Shown in pieces: positions 33,868-42,028 of a DNA stretch of 64,000 bases. The stretch lies in the NCBI RefSeq assembly GCF_900112645.1, contig NZ_FOMO01000005.1, positions 385,926 through 449,925 on the forward strand, in the 5' to 3' direction. Position numbers and translations under genes: made by a program. Position 1 is the first letter of the stretch, and every line of letters starts with the position of its first letter. Under the pieces are notes generated by a model. The model saw only the letters and a program-made list of their open reading frames with translations, ran no database searches and was not told where the DNA came from. The stretch is from Phytopseudomonas straminea (lineage in GTDB: Bacteria; Pseudomonadota; Gammaproteobacteria; Pseudomonadales; Pseudomonadaceae).

Positions 33868-34161
33868 TTGAGTACGTACAAACTGGTATGCCCGGCATGC
33901 CACGGGAGCATGCGCATCCGTACCAGCGTGGGGCAAACACCGTGCTTCCGCTCCACGTATTACCAGTGCCAGAACGTGGCGTGCGGCGCCACGTTCAGCG
34001 GCTCGGTAACGATCGATTATCAGCTCAGCCCGTCCGGCCTTGCACAGCCGCTGATGGTGCTGCCGGTCGCCCCGGCGGTGGAGCGCATGAAGGCCCTGCG
34101 CGACAACGCCAAGGCCACGGACCAGATGGACCTGCTTGCGGCACTGGAGGAAGCGGTATGA
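33868..34161 (+). CDS. ogr: Ogr/Delta zinc-finger late-gene activator
   Basis: 97 residues from TTG at 33868, with GGGGAGA upstream. The zinc-binding Cys pattern LVCPACHGSM...QCQNVACGAT and the RIRTS and LSPSG motifs are the Ogr/Delta signature. Ogr binds dyads near -55 of P2 late promoters and recruits RNA polymerase. The three TTGTAR-N9-CTACAA sites are its probable targets. In P2, ogr lies next to D; here it is in the early operon ahead of the primase gene. Confidence 0.9.
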   Translation: MSTYKLVCPACHGSMRIRTSVGQTPCFRSTYYQCQNVACGATFSGSVTIDYQLSPSGLAQPLMVLPVAPAVERMKALRDNAKATDQMDLLAALEEAV

Positions 34162-34370
34162 CCCAGCTCGACTACATCGACGCCACCGACTACCGCACCC
34201 GCATGCAGGGCTGCGCCCAGGCCTTCATCGAGCAGCACCAGGCCGAACACCTGAGCGGCGACCCACAGTTGTTCGAGCGCACCTGCCTGCACCTGGTGCA
34301 TGCCCTGGAGGTGCCCTTGTTCATGGCACCGCGCCTGGCGCACCTGGCCCTGAGCCAACACACCCAATAA
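34158..34370 (+). CDS. Small hypothetical phage protein
   Basis: 70 residues, start overlapping the ogr stop (ATGA). Helical: LDYIDATDYRTRMQGCAQAF then a hydrophobic C-terminal part. Found in the early operon between ogr and the primase. No family recognised. Confidence 0.6.
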   Translation: MTQLDYIDATDYRTRMQGCAQAFIEQHQAEHLSGDPQLFERTCLHLVHALEVPLFMAPRLAHLALSQHTQ

Positions 34371-34427
34371 CCCCGTTTTCACCCAGCCCACGCCGTGGGT
34401 TTGGGCAAGTTGCGCCCGGAGCACGCC

Positions 34428-34658
34428 ATGCACGTACACATCGAGCTGACCCAACCCATCGCCGAGGCCTGGCTGCAGCGCCTGCGCAGCGAGCTGCGCG
34501 AGGGCTTCCAGCAGCATTGGTATGACGATAAATACCGCGACGTGCCAGTCGGCATGCGTAGCGCGCGCATCCTGCAGGACTACCCCGCCCTCGCCGGCCA
34601 CAAGAAGACCATCGGCGTGCTGCAGGTAGCGCTCAAACAAGCGGAGCAACGCACGTGA
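34428..34658 (+). CDS. Small hypothetical phage protein
   Basis: 76 residues. ATG at 34428 is preferred because GGAG lies just upstream; a longer form from 34395 is possible. Contains HVHIELTQPIAEAWLQRLRS and SARILQDYPALAGHKKTIGV. Its stop overlaps the GTG start of the primase gene, implying coupled expression. No known function. Confidence 0.62.
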   Translation: MHVHIELTQPIAEAWLQRLRSELREGFQQHWYDDKYRDVPVGMRSARILQDYPALAGHKKTIGVLQVALKQAEQRT

Positions 34659-37375
34659 AGGCGATGGATAACGCCGTGCGCGCCGAGGTGCTGCGCCGGC
34701 TGGAAACCGAATACAACCTGCAGCCAACCAAGGGCACCAAGTACCTGCGCAAGGGCGTGTGCCCCAGTTGCGGCAAGCGGGAGCTGTATTCGCGTAGCGA
34801 CGAGCCGTGGTTCATCAAGTGCGGCCGCGAGAGCAAGTGCGGCGAGCAGTGGCACATCAAGGAGCTGTACGAGGATCTGTTCGACGACTGGAGCACTCGC
34901 GCGCCGGCCACCGATGCTGCGCCCAATGCCTCGGCCGACAGCTACCTGCAGTTCGCTCGCGGCTTCGACCTGGCGCTGATCAAGGGCTGGTACACCCAGG
35001 AGAACTTCTGGAGCCGCGAGGCCGGCGCCGGTAGCGCAACCGTGCGCTTCGCCCTGGAGCACGGTGGTTACTGGGAACGGCTGATTGACCGCCCGCACCG
35101 CTTTGGCAAGCAGAAGGCGCGCTTCGCCCCAGGCAAGTCGCCCAAGGGCTACTGGTGGTGCCCGCCGTGTGTGGACCTGTCCGAGGTAAAGGAGCTGTGG
35201 ATAGTCGAGGGTATCTTCGACGCTATCGCCCTCACCCACCATGGCATCGCCGCCGTGTCGGCCATGAGCTCGGGCGCCTTCCCGTTCGAAGCCCTCAAGG
35301 AACTAGCCCGCAACCGCGGCGGCAAGCTGCCGGCACTGGTGTGGGCGCTGGATAACGAGCCCGGCGCACGCCGCTACATTCGCAAGCATGCCGCCATGGC
35401 CCGCGAGCTGGGCTACAACTGCAACGCGGCGCAGATCCCCCAGCGGGACCGCAAGGTGGACTGGAACGACCTGCACCAGCGCTGGCAATTCATCGACAAC
35501 GCCGAGCAACGTGCGGACCGCATCCACCGCGATATCGAGGAAGCCCGCTACCACGGCTCCCTGCTACTGGCCGAGACCGCCGCCGAGAAAGGCGTGCTCA
35601 TGTACGAATGGCGCGAACGCTACGAATTTCACTTCGTCTTCGAGAACCGCCTGTACTGGTTCAAGATGGACCTGGAGAAATTCAACAAGGCCATGCAGCA
35701 GCTGGAGGGCTCAGACCGCCACGAAGACCAGTTGCTCGACGACAAGCAGCGCCGCGAAAAGGCGCTGCGCCAGTGCGGCGGCGTGGTGGAGATCGCCAAC
35801 TGCTACCCCGAGGCGCTGTACTTCCAGCGCAACGAGGTCACGGACGAATCCTGGTATTACTTCCGGGTGGACTTCCCGCACGACGAACCCACCGTGCGCA
35901 ACACCTTCACCGGCGGCCAGGTGGCGGCTGCCAGCGAGTTCAAGAAGCGCCTGCTGGGCATGGCCGCCGGCGCGGTGTTCACCGGCAGCGGCGCCCAGCT
36001 CGACAAGATCATGCGCGACCAGCTGTTCGGCCTGAAAACCGTACAAACCATCGATTACGTGGGCTACAGCCGCGAGCACGGCTGCTACGTGTTCGGCGAC
36101 CTGGCGGTGCGCAATGGCCAGCTTGAGCGCGTGAACGCCGAGGATTACTTCGAGTTCAAGAAGCTGCGCCTGAAAACGCTGCAGAAGTCGATCCGCATGG
36201 AGATCAACGGCGACGCCCACGACTACCGCACGGAGTGGCTCGACTGGCTGTGGCTATGCTTCGGCGCTCAGGGCCTGGTGGCCCTGACCTACTGGTTCGG
36301 CTCGCTGTTCGCCGAGCAGATCCGCGCCGAATTTCAGTCTTTCCCGTTCCTGGAGGTGACCGGCGAGGCCGGCGCGGGCAAGTCCACACTGCTGATGTTC
36401 CTCTGGAAGCTGCTCGGCCGGCAGGACGAAGAAGGCGACGACCCGCTCAAGATGACCAAGGCCGGCCTGCGCCGCTGGCTGAGCCAGACGGCCAACATGC
36501 CGGTGGTGGTGCTCGAGGCCGACCGTAGCGACCCCGAGGGTGGCCAAGGCAAGGCCTTCGACTTCGACCAGTTCAAGCCGCTGTACAACGGCCGCGGCCT
36601 GGGCCTGACCGGGGTGAAGAACGGCGGCAACGACACCAACGCGCCGCCCTTCCGCGCTTCCCTGGTGTTCAGCCAGAACGCTACGGTCGCAGCCTCCGAG
36701 GCAATCCTCACGCGCATCGTCAAGCTGCACTTCATGCGCCCCACCGTCACCAGTGCCAGCCGCGCCGCGGCGGACAACCTCAACCACCTGCAGGCCAGCG
36801 ACGTGAGCCACTTCCTGCTGCTGGCCACCAAGGCCGAACAGAAGGTGCTGGAGGTGTTCCGCGAGCAGGTGAAGGTGCACGAGCAAACGCTGCGCGCCAT
36901 GCGCGAAATCCGCGTGGAGCGAATCATCAAGAACCACGCGCAGATGCTCGCCCTGCTCGATGCGCTGCGCCTGGTGCTGCCCATCACCGACGAGCAACTG
37001 CGCACCACCCGCGAAGAGCTGCTGGCCATGGCACTGGACCGCCAGGGCGCCATCAACGCGGACCCGGACGAAGTGCGCACCTTCTGGGACGTGTACGAGT
37101 ACCTGCAGTCGCTCAGCGATGACCCGGTGGTGAACCACAGCAAGAAGCCGGACCTGATCGCCATCAACCTCAACGAATTCGCCGAGCGCGCCGCCGAGCA
37201 CAAACAGAAGCTGGCCGACGTGGCCACCCTGCGCACGCTGCTCAAGCTCAGCCGCTCACGCCCTTGCCTGGACACCAACCGCGCCGTCGACAGCGCCGTG
37301 CGCAGCGCCTTCAACCAGCGCAACCCGCTCGCCCAACGCCCAGCCACCGTGAAGTGCTGGGTGTTCAAGGCGTAA
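34655..37375 (+). CDS. Phage DNA primase-helicase (Toprim plus D5-like ATPase)
   Basis: 906 residues from GTG at 34655. Zinc-binding region at 36-65 (CPSCGKREL ... CGRESKCG), Toprim domain near 180-260 (LWIVEGIFDAIAL, VWALDNEPGARR), and a C-terminal ATPase with Walker A GEAGAGKST near residue 570 and MPVVVLEADRSDPEGG as a Walker B region. It would prime and unwind phage DNA. P2 instead uses the rolling-circle protein gpA, so the replication module differs from P2. The ATPase domain has a free-standing paralogue in the next gene. Confidence 0.9.
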   Translation: MKAMDNAVRAEVLRRLETEYNLQPTKGTKYLRKGVCPSCGKRELYSRSDEPWFIKCGRESKCGEQWHIKELYEDLFDDWSTRAPATDAAPNASADSYLQFARGFDLALIKGWYTQENFWSREAGAGSATVRFALEHGGYWERLIDRPHRFGKQKARFAPGKSPKGYWWCPPCVDLSEVKELWIVEGIFDAIALTHHGIAAVSAMSSGAFPFEALKELARNRGGKLPALVWALDNEPGARRYIRKHAAMARELGYNCNAAQIPQRDRKVDWNDLHQRWQFIDNAEQRADRIHRDIEEARYHGSLLLAETAAEKGVLMYEWRERYEFHFVFENRLYWFKMDLEKFNKAMQQLEGSDRHEDQLLDDKQRREKALRQCGGVVEIANCYPEALYFQRNEVTDESWYYFRVDFPHDEPTVRNTFTGGQVAAASEFKKRLLGMAAGAVFTGSGAQLDKIMRDQLFGLKTVQTIDYVGYSREHGCYVFGDLAVRNGQLERVNAEDYFEFKKLRLKTLQKSIRMEINGDAHDYRTEWLDWLWLCFGAQGLVALTYWFGSLFAEQIRAEFQSFPFLEVTGEAGAGKSTLLMFLWKLLGRQDEEGDDPLKMTKAGLRRWLSQTANMPVVVLEADRSDPEGGQGKAFDFDQFKPLYNGRGLGLTGVKNGGNDTNAPPFRASLVFSQNATVAASEAILTRIVKLHFMRPTVTSASRAAADNLNHLQASDVSHFLLLATKAEQKVLEVFREQVKVHEQTLRAMREIRVERIIKNHAQMLALLDALRLVLPITDEQLRTTREELLAMALDRQGAINADPDEVRTFWDVYEYLQSLSDDPVVNHSKKPDLIAINLNEFAERAAEHKQKLADVATLRTLLKLSRSRPCLDTNRAVDSAVRSAFNQRNPLAQRPATVKCWVFKA

Positions 37376-37379
37376 CACC

Positions 37380-37403
37380 GCCCAGGCGCTGCAACGCCCG
37401 GGC
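37380..37403 (+). other. Leader hairpin copy 1, loop CTGCAA
   Basis: GCCCAGGCG-CTGCAA-CGCCCGGGC; nine positions pair with one A/C mismatch. About 20 bases later comes AAAGGAGAAGCACCATGC, the start of gene 37427. The same loop and ribosome-binding block recur before 38430 and 38858 with changed stems. Confidence 0.8.
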
Positions 37404-37426
37404 AACAACCCCAAAGGAGAAGCACC

Positions 37427-38254
37427 ATGCAAAACCAACAAACCCCGAAATGGCTGGAGCTGTTCACCACCGCGTTCGGCGCCAAGGGCCTCGTCGCCCT
37501 GGCCTGGTGGGCCGGCGCCTACCACGCCGAGCGCATCCGCAACCTGCAGGGCACGTACCCCATCCTGCAGATCAACGGTGACGCGGGCAGCGGCAAAACG
37601 ACCCTGGTCGACAACCTGTGGCGGCTGTCCGGCAAGCCCGCAGACACCGTCTTTCAGACCAACGCGACCTTTGCCGCACTGATCAGCAAACTGGCTAAGG
37701 CGGTCAACCGGCCTGTCGTCGTCGACGAGTCCGAACGCCCAGCCCCTGGATACGAGCCACCGTTCGAAGCCTGCTATGAAGCGGGCACCGTACTGCGCAG
37801 GTGGGCGGTCATGGGGGAACCAGAGTCAAGGGAGGTCAGCTTTCGCGGCGCGCTCGCCATCGTCGGTGGCGATCACCCGGTGCTGCGCTCGCGCTCCATC
37901 GCGCTGGATCTGGATAGCTCGGCACGCACCGCTGACAACCAGGCCGCAGTACAGGCGCTCTACGCGCTGCACATCAGCGACCTCGCTGAGTTCCTGACCA
38001 AGGTGCAGCAGCACCAGGACATGGCCGTCTTCTGCATGGGCAAGGCCGAAGCGCTGGCCTACGAGCTGGCCGACCAGGTGAATGCGCAGCTCAAGATCCG
38101 CGACGCCCGCAATCACGCCCAACTGATCGCCCTGCTCGACTTCCTCGACATCCTGTTCCACGTCCCGGCCGCCGCCCTGGAAGCGGCGAAAGCTCACGTA
38201 CGCGTGATGGCCTGGCACACCGTTGGCCGCACTCGCGGCCCGATCGAGGACTGA
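37427..38254 (+). CDS. Stand-alone DUF927-like ATPase, paralogue of the primase C-terminus
   Basis: 275 residues. FGAKGLVALAWWAGAYHAER, GDAGSGKTTLVDNLWRLSGK (Walker A near residue 50) and RNHAQLIALLDFL align with FGAQGLVALTYWFGSLFAEQ, GEAGAGKSTLLMFLWKLLGR and KNHAQMLALLDAL of the preceding primase-helicase. RPVVVDESERP is its Walker B. It has no zinc or Toprim part. It may form mixed hexamers with, or load, the helicase. Unusual duplication; preceded by a leader hairpin. Confidence 0.85.
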   Translation: MQNQQTPKWLELFTTAFGAKGLVALAWWAGAYHAERIRNLQGTYPILQINGDAGSGKTTLVDNLWRLSGKPADTVFQTNATFAALISKLAKAVNRPVVVDESERPAPGYEPPFEACYEAGTVLRRWAVMGEPESREVSFRGALAIVGGDHPVLRSRSIALDLDSSARTADNQAAVQALYALHISDLAEFLTKVQQHQDMAVFCMGKAEALAYELADQVNAQLKIRDARNHAQLIALLDFLDILFHVPAAALEAAKAHVRVMAWHTVGRTRGPIED

Positions 38255-38257
38255 GCC

Positions 38258-38377
38258 ATGAACGACGAAACCCCAAGCAGCGTCATCGCCACCCTGATCG
38301 GCAGCGGCATCGCCCTGCTGCTGCTCGCCGCCGGCGCCAACGCCACCCCCGACCTGCTGCTGGCCCTCACCCACTGA
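38258..38377 (+). CDS. Small single-span membrane protein
   Basis: 39 residues beginning 3 bases after the ATPase stop. VIATLIGSGIALLLLAAGAN forms one membrane segment. No strong Shine-Dalgarno, probably translated by coupling. Function unknown; too short for most gene finders. Confidence 0.5.
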   Translation: MNDETPSSVIATLIGSGIALLLLAAGANATPDLLLALTH

Positions 38378-38384
38378 CCCAACC

Positions 38385-38408
38385 GCCCAGGCGCTGCAAC
38401 GCCTGGGC
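38385..38408 (+). other. Leader hairpin copy 2, loop CTGCAA
   Basis: GCCCAGGCG-CTGCAA-CGCCTGGGC, nine perfect pairs; the A/C mismatch of copy 1 is an A-T pair here. Followed by CGAAGGAGAAGCACCATGC at gene 38430. Confidence 0.82.
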
Positions 38409-38429
38409 GACACCCGAAGGAGAAGCACC

Positions 38430-38783
38430 ATGCTCAACCTGGAACTGGCCATGGCCTTTGAAGACTGGGCAAAGCCCCGCGGCTACGACATGCAGCGTAA
38501 CCCTGCAGACCAGCAGTTTTACAACGTCGAAACACGAGCTGCATGGCTCGGATTCGAAGCGGCACACGGCCCGGACGGCTGCCGCCCCTATGGCCAGCAG
38601 CTGTATGCGGTGATCAAAAAGTCCAGCCAGTACGCTCACCAGGGCGACAAGTTATTTCCCGTGCGCGTGGCTGCGGCGCCCTACGGCGACTACATCGTGC
38701 ACGGCGGCGTGGGCGGCGTGTACCGCAAGAAGGACGTGGATTTCTACGTGATCGAGGACGGCAAGCAATACCGCCTCAGCTGA
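38430..38783 (+). CDS. Hypothetical early phage protein
   Basis: 117 residues with AAGGAGAAGCACC before ATG. Mixed alpha/beta with aromatic residues (MAFEDWAKPRGYDMQRNPAD, GGVGGVYRKKDVDFYVIEDG). No family recognised. It is second in a series of three genes that share the hairpin-plus-RBS leader, so it is likely co-regulated with the ATPase and the gene at 38858. Confidence 0.75.
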   Translation: MLNLELAMAFEDWAKPRGYDMQRNPADQQFYNVETRAAWLGFEAAHGPDGCRPYGQQLYAVIKKSSQYAHQGDKLFPVRVAAAPYGDYIVHGGVGGVYRKKDVDFYVIEDGKQYRLS

Positions 38784-38806
38784 CACCGGCCAGACCGGAA
38801 AAGAGC

Positions 38807-38834
38807 GGCGCCGGGGGCTGCAACCCCCGACGCC
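38807..38834 (+). other. Leader hairpin copy 3, loop CTGCAA
   Basis: GGCGC-CGGGGG-CTGCAA-CCCCCG-ACGCC: ten pairs and one C/A mismatch. The stem sequence differs from copies 1 and 2 while the loop is the same, which is covariation. Then CCCAAAGGAGAAGCACCATG leads into gene 38858. Confidence 0.8.
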
Positions 38835-38857
38835 AACCACCCCAAAGGAGAAGCACC

Positions 38858-39112
38858 ATGCAAGCACATCAACCCCAAGGCGGCGGCGCAGAGCCTACCA
38901 CACCGCCAGCCCGCACCAGGCCCCCACTCGCCGGCAGCCGCCTGGATATGTCCAGCATCTGCGACATCTGCGGCAAGGCCCGCTCCACCCGTAAACACGC
39001 CAAGTGCAGCCGCATCCGCCAGAAGATGAAAGACGCCTACTGGCAAACTCACATGGCCGAGCAAGCCGCGAAGAAACAGGCCAAGCAGGAGCGCCGCCGT
39101 TATGCGCGCTAG
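38858..39112 (+). CDS. Small zinc-ribbon-like phage protein
   Basis: 84 residues. CDICGKARSTRKHAKCSRIR gives C-x2-C and a further Cys with His/Lys-rich spacing, like a small zinc knuckle. The tail is Lys/Arg-rich (KKQAKQERRRYAR). Nucleic-acid binding is likely but the role is unknown. It precedes the integrase. Confidence 0.68.
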   Translation: MQAHQPQGGGAEPTTPPARTRPPLAGSRLDMSSICDICGKARSTRKHAKCSRIRQKMKDAYWQTHMAEQAAKKQAKQERRRYAR

Positions 39113-39220
39113 CGATCCATAGGGCGGCTAGAACACCGTCAAATTCATTCTAGGCCCGGCAACGGGCCGCACTCATTTGCGGCCCATAGACTGGGCTTTT
39201 AGGCTTTTCCCGAGGCACCA

Positions 39221-40387
39221 ATGGCAGACGGCGTTGAAGTACGCGGCAACCGCGTGCGTGTGTATTTTCGGTACGAGGGCGAGCTCTGCCGTGAGCCAAT
39301 CCCCGGTACCGCGACCAAGGCAGTGATAGCAAACGCTGAACGTCTGGTCGGCATCATCAACTACGAAATCGCATCGGGCACCTTCAGCTACGCCCGGCAT
39401 TTCCCCAACTCACCCAGGCTGGTAGGTAATACCTTGGGGCACTTTATGGACCTATGGTTGGATATCAAGCGCAACGAAATGGCGCCGTCAGGCTTCCGCA
39501 CCTACAAGAGCAAGCTGGAGAACCATATCCGCCCACGCTGGGGCTCACACCAGGCCGACATGATCGACCACCTGGACCTGCAAGCCTGGCTGCAAAAGGA
39601 ACTGCTTCCGAAGCTGCACAACAAGACGGTCCGCGAAATCCTGAACATCATGCGGCAGGTGTACGTGATCTACAGGACCCGTAACCGATCAGCCCACGAC
39701 CCAACTGAGGGTCTGACCGTTCGCCTGCCAGACCCTGACGAAGCAGACCCATTTACGCGCAATGAGATCCGGGACATCCTGCAAGGCCCGTCAGAACGCC
39801 AGCAGGAACTGAATCTGGCTCAATTCATGATCTGGGCAGGCCCAAGGGTGTCCGAGGCAATATCGCTCGCCTGGGAGGACGTGGACTTGAAGAACGGCAC
39901 GGTGAAGTTTCGGCGCTCACAGGTGCGCGGCCATTACAAGGTGACGAAAACCCGGCGATCAACACGTGAGGTGCGCCTGCTGCGGCCAGCGCTGGAGGCA
40001 CTGCTGGCCCAACGGAGATTCACGGAGAAGTGCCGACCGGTGCAAATCGAGGTCACCGACCGGGACAACAAGACGAAGAAGCGACAAGCGGTGCGGTTCG
40101 TCTTCCACTGCACCACCACAGGCGCCGCTCACTCAAGCTCAGACATGCTGCTCAAAGGCTTCTGGAAGCCGCACCTGCATGCGGTGGGCGTTCGCTACCG
40201 TGGGCCGAACAACTGCCGGCATACCTACGCGAGCCAACTGCTGAGCACCGGCGCGGTGCCGGTGGACTGGATCGCCGAGCAGATGGGCCACACCTCTACC
40301 GCCATGATCTGGCGCCACTACGGCAAATGGATCAACCGCGACGGTGCCGACATGATCGGCATTCTGGAGCGCGACTTGGAGCTGTAA
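39221..40387 (+). CDS. int: Tyrosine integrase
   Basis: 388 residues. Catalytic residues of the tyrosine-recombinase family: Arg in GPRVSEAISLAWEDV, RHT in NCRHTYASQLLSTG (a usual preceding His is Asn), His in EQMGHTSTAM and Tyr in WRHYGKW. The N-terminal arm-binding and SAM-like core-binding parts precede. Inserts at the 3' end of tRNA-Leu. It is next to three GTTCCCAA arm boxes and the core repeat. Confidence 0.95.
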   Translation: MADGVEVRGNRVRVYFRYEGELCREPIPGTATKAVIANAERLVGIINYEIASGTFSYARHFPNSPRLVGNTLGHFMDLWLDIKRNEMAPSGFRTYKSKLENHIRPRWGSHQADMIDHLDLQAWLQKELLPKLHNKTVREILNIMRQVYVIYRTRNRSAHDPTEGLTVRLPDPDEADPFTRNEIRDILQGPSERQQELNLAQFMIWAGPRVSEAISLAWEDVDLKNGTVKFRRSQVRGHYKVTKTRRSTREVRLLRPALEALLAQRRFTEKCRPVQIEVTDRDNKTKKRQAVRFVFHCTTTGAAHSSSDMLLKGFWKPHLHAVGVRYRGPNNCRHTYASQLLSTGAVPVDWIAEQMGHTSTAMIWRHYGKWINRDGADMIGILERDLEL

Positions 40388-40407
40388 ATCGCCCCGCCAG
40401 AAACGAC

Positions 40408-40436
40408 AAAAGGCAGCCTTCGCAGGCTGCCTTTTT
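40408..40436 (+). terminator. Rho-independent terminator of the integrase gene
   Basis: AGGCAGCCT-TCGC-AGGCTGCCT, a perfect 9-bp stem, then TTTTCG. Lies 20 bases after the int stop. Confidence 0.92.
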
Positions 40437-40444
40437 CGTTCGCT

Positions 40445-40475
40445 GTTCCCAAAGTGTTCCCAAATCCGTTCCCAA
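40445..40475. promoter_or_regulatory. Putative integrase arm-type sites, P arm
   Basis: Three direct GTTCCCAA boxes at 40445-40452, 40456-40463 and 40468-40475 (11 and 12 bp apart), between the int terminator and the core. The last two are also in the left repeat at 5-24. Same motif as the P' boxes at 168-186. Confidence 0.6.
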
Positions 40476-40546
40476 TTTAGGGTAGATCGGTCTACAGCCC
40501 TTTGAAATCAGCTACTTACATGGTGCGGACGGAGAGACTCGAACTC
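40452..40546. repeat. Right copy of the attachment repeat (prophage-tRNA junction)
   Basis: Identical to bases 1-95. Bases 40521-40546 are the 3' end of the tRNA-Leu gene, so integration rebuilds the tRNA, and the identity ends inside the T arm where the left copy continues with a different sequence. Confidence 0.93.
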
Positions 40547-40605
40547 TCACGCCTTGCGGCGCTGGAACCTAAATCCAGTGTGTCTACCAATTCCACCACG
40601 TCCGC
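40521..40605 (-). tRNA. tRNA-Leu, anticodon UAG; integration site
   Basis: 85 bases with encoded CCA. The anticodon loop TTTAGGT gives anticodon UAG; a long variable arm marks a class II tRNA. Its 3' end from 40521 is shared with the phage core. It remains complete after integration. Confidence 0.97.
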
Positions 40606-40627
40606 GTGGTAATACATTTTCCAAACA

Positions 40628-40659
40628 AAAACGCCAGGCTTTTTAGGGCCTGGCGTTTT
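40628..40659 (-). terminator. Terminator between tRNA-His and tRNA-Leu
   Basis: ACGCCAGGC / GCCTGGCGT stem flanked by AAAA and TTTT, so it can end transcription on either strand. It lies after tRNA-His in the direction of transcription; tRNA-Leu may be read through or have its own start. Confidence 0.7.
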
Positions 40660-40666
40660 CAGAATA

Positions 40667-40742
40667 TGGGGTGGACGAAGGGGATCGAACCCTCGACACC
40701 AGGAGCCACAATCCTGTGCTCTACCAACTGAGCTACGCCCAC
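40667..40742 (-). tRNA. tRNA-His, anticodon GUG
   Basis: 76 bases with CCA. Acceptor GTGGGCG pairs with CGTCCAC; anticodon GTG in TTGTGGC. An extra encoded G at 40743 gives the G-1 of tRNA-His. Confidence 0.97.
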
Positions 40743-40780
40743 CATATTGCTTTACTGCTTACTTGTGCCGACACACCTAG

Positions 40781-40857
40781 TGGCGCACCCGGCAGGACTC
40801 GAACCTGCGACCATCCGCTTAGAAGGCGGATGCTCTATCCAGCTGAGCTACGGGCAC
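40781..40857 (-). tRNA. tRNA-Arg, anticodon UCU
   Basis: 77 bases with CCA. The anticodon loop CTTCTAA gives UCU; D and T arms are normal. First tRNA of the minus-strand Arg-His-Leu cluster. Confidence 0.97.
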
Positions 40858-41124
40858 TTATCCATCCACCATAGCAGACTTCAAGCTTCGACCAGCGCAA
40901 CCACTTTCGTCGCTGCTCTTGCCGCCTCACCCTGTGAGGTGCTGTGCTCGCCAAGTGGTGCGCATCTTATAGAGGCACCCTGAAGGCGTCAACACCCAAA
41001 TCGAAAAAAATTCAGTTAGATAAAGGAGTTACACCAAATCTGCGTTCTGCCGCCTTTGCCCTTCCTTAATGCCATGCGAGAATGCGCGTCCTTTTTTCTC
41101 CCTTTCGATGGTTAACCAAGCGCA
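40858..41124. other. Intergenic region between the tRNA cluster and folD
   Basis: 267 bases holding the outward promoters for the tRNA cluster and folD. No gene seen. ATTTCGATTTGGG-type AT-rich DNA near 40990-41035 may hold the tRNA promoter region, but I could not fix the boxes. Confidence 0.4.
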
Positions 41125-41979
41125 ATGACCGCACAACTGATAGATGGCAAAGCGATTGCCGCCAATATCCGCCAGCAGATCGCCCAGCGCGTCGCCGAAC
41201 GACGCGAGCAGGGGCTGCGCGCACCCGGCCTGGCAGTGATCCTGGTCGGCAGCGACCCCGCCTCTCAGGTTTATGTCGCGCACAAGCGCAAGGATTGCGA
41301 GGAAGTCGGCTTCATCTCCCGCGCTTATGATCTGAGCGCCGAAACCAGCCAGGACGAATTGCGCGACCTGATCGACTCGCTCAACGAAGACGCCAGCATC
41401 GACGGCATCCTGCTTCAGTTGCCGCTGCCGGCCCACCTGGATGCTTCGCTTCTGCTCGAGCGTATTCGCCCGGACAAGGACGTGGACGGCTTCCATCCCT
41501 ACAACATCGGCCGCCTGGCGCAGCGCATGCCACTGCTGCGCCCCTGTACGCCGAAGGGCATCATGACCCTGCTGGCCAGCACCGGCCAGGATCTCTATGG
41601 CATGCACGCGGTGGTGGTAGGCGCCTCGAACATCGTCGGCCGCCCGATGGCCATGGAACTGCTGCTGGGCGGCTGCACGGTGACGGTCACCCATCGCTTC
41701 ACCAAGGACCTGGCCGGCCACGTGGCACAGGCCGATATCGTCGTGGTCGCCGCAGGCAAGCCGGGCCTGGTCAAGGGCGAGTGGGTCAAGGAAGGCGCGA
41801 TCGTCATCGACGTCGGCATCAACCGTCAGGCCGATGGCAAGCTGATCGGCGACGTGGTCTACGAGACCGCCCTGCCCCGCGCCGGCTGGATCACCCCGGT
41901 GCCCGGCGGCGTTGGCCCGATGACCCGCGCCTGCCTGCTGGAAAACACCCTGCACGCCGCGGAGCACCTGCACGCCTGA
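41125..41979 (+). CDS. folD: Methylene-THF dehydrogenase / methenyl-THF cyclohydrolase
   Basis: 284 residues, standard FolD length. It interconverts methylene-, methenyl- and formyl-tetrahydrofolate with [24 protein letters not shown] holds the catalytic Tyr and Lys; [12 protein letters not shown] and [19 protein letters not shown] are signatures. Cytoplasmic, one-carbon metabolism. A terminator follows at 42001. Confidence 0.98.
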   Translation: MTAQLIDGKAIAANIRQQIAQRVAERREQGLRAPGLAVILVGSDPASQVYVAHKRKDCEEVGFISRAYDLSAETSQDELRDLIDSLNEDASIDGILLQLPLPAHLDASLLLERIRPDKDVDGFHPYNIGRLAQRMPLLRPCTPKGIMTLLASTGQDLYGMHAVVVGASNIVGRPMAMELLLGGCTVTVTHRFTKDLAGHVAQADIVVVAAGKPGLVKGEWVKEGAIVIDVGINRQADGKLIGDVVYETALPRAGWITPVPGGVGPMTRACLLENTLHAAEHLHA

Positions 41980-42000
41980 CGCTCTGTGCTAGCTGCAAGA

Positions 42001-42026
42001 ACGGCGCCCAGGTGGCGCCGTTTTCA
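42001..42026 (+). terminator. Terminator after folD
   Basis: ACGGCGCC-CAGGT-GGCGCCGT followed by TTTCATTT. It also lies just behind the convergent helicase gene. Confidence 0.88.
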
Positions 42027-42028
42027 TT

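Noticed and set aside
40747..40983. Open frame over tRNA-Arg and its upstream region
   Set aside because: tRNA structure is certain and the frame has no coding features.
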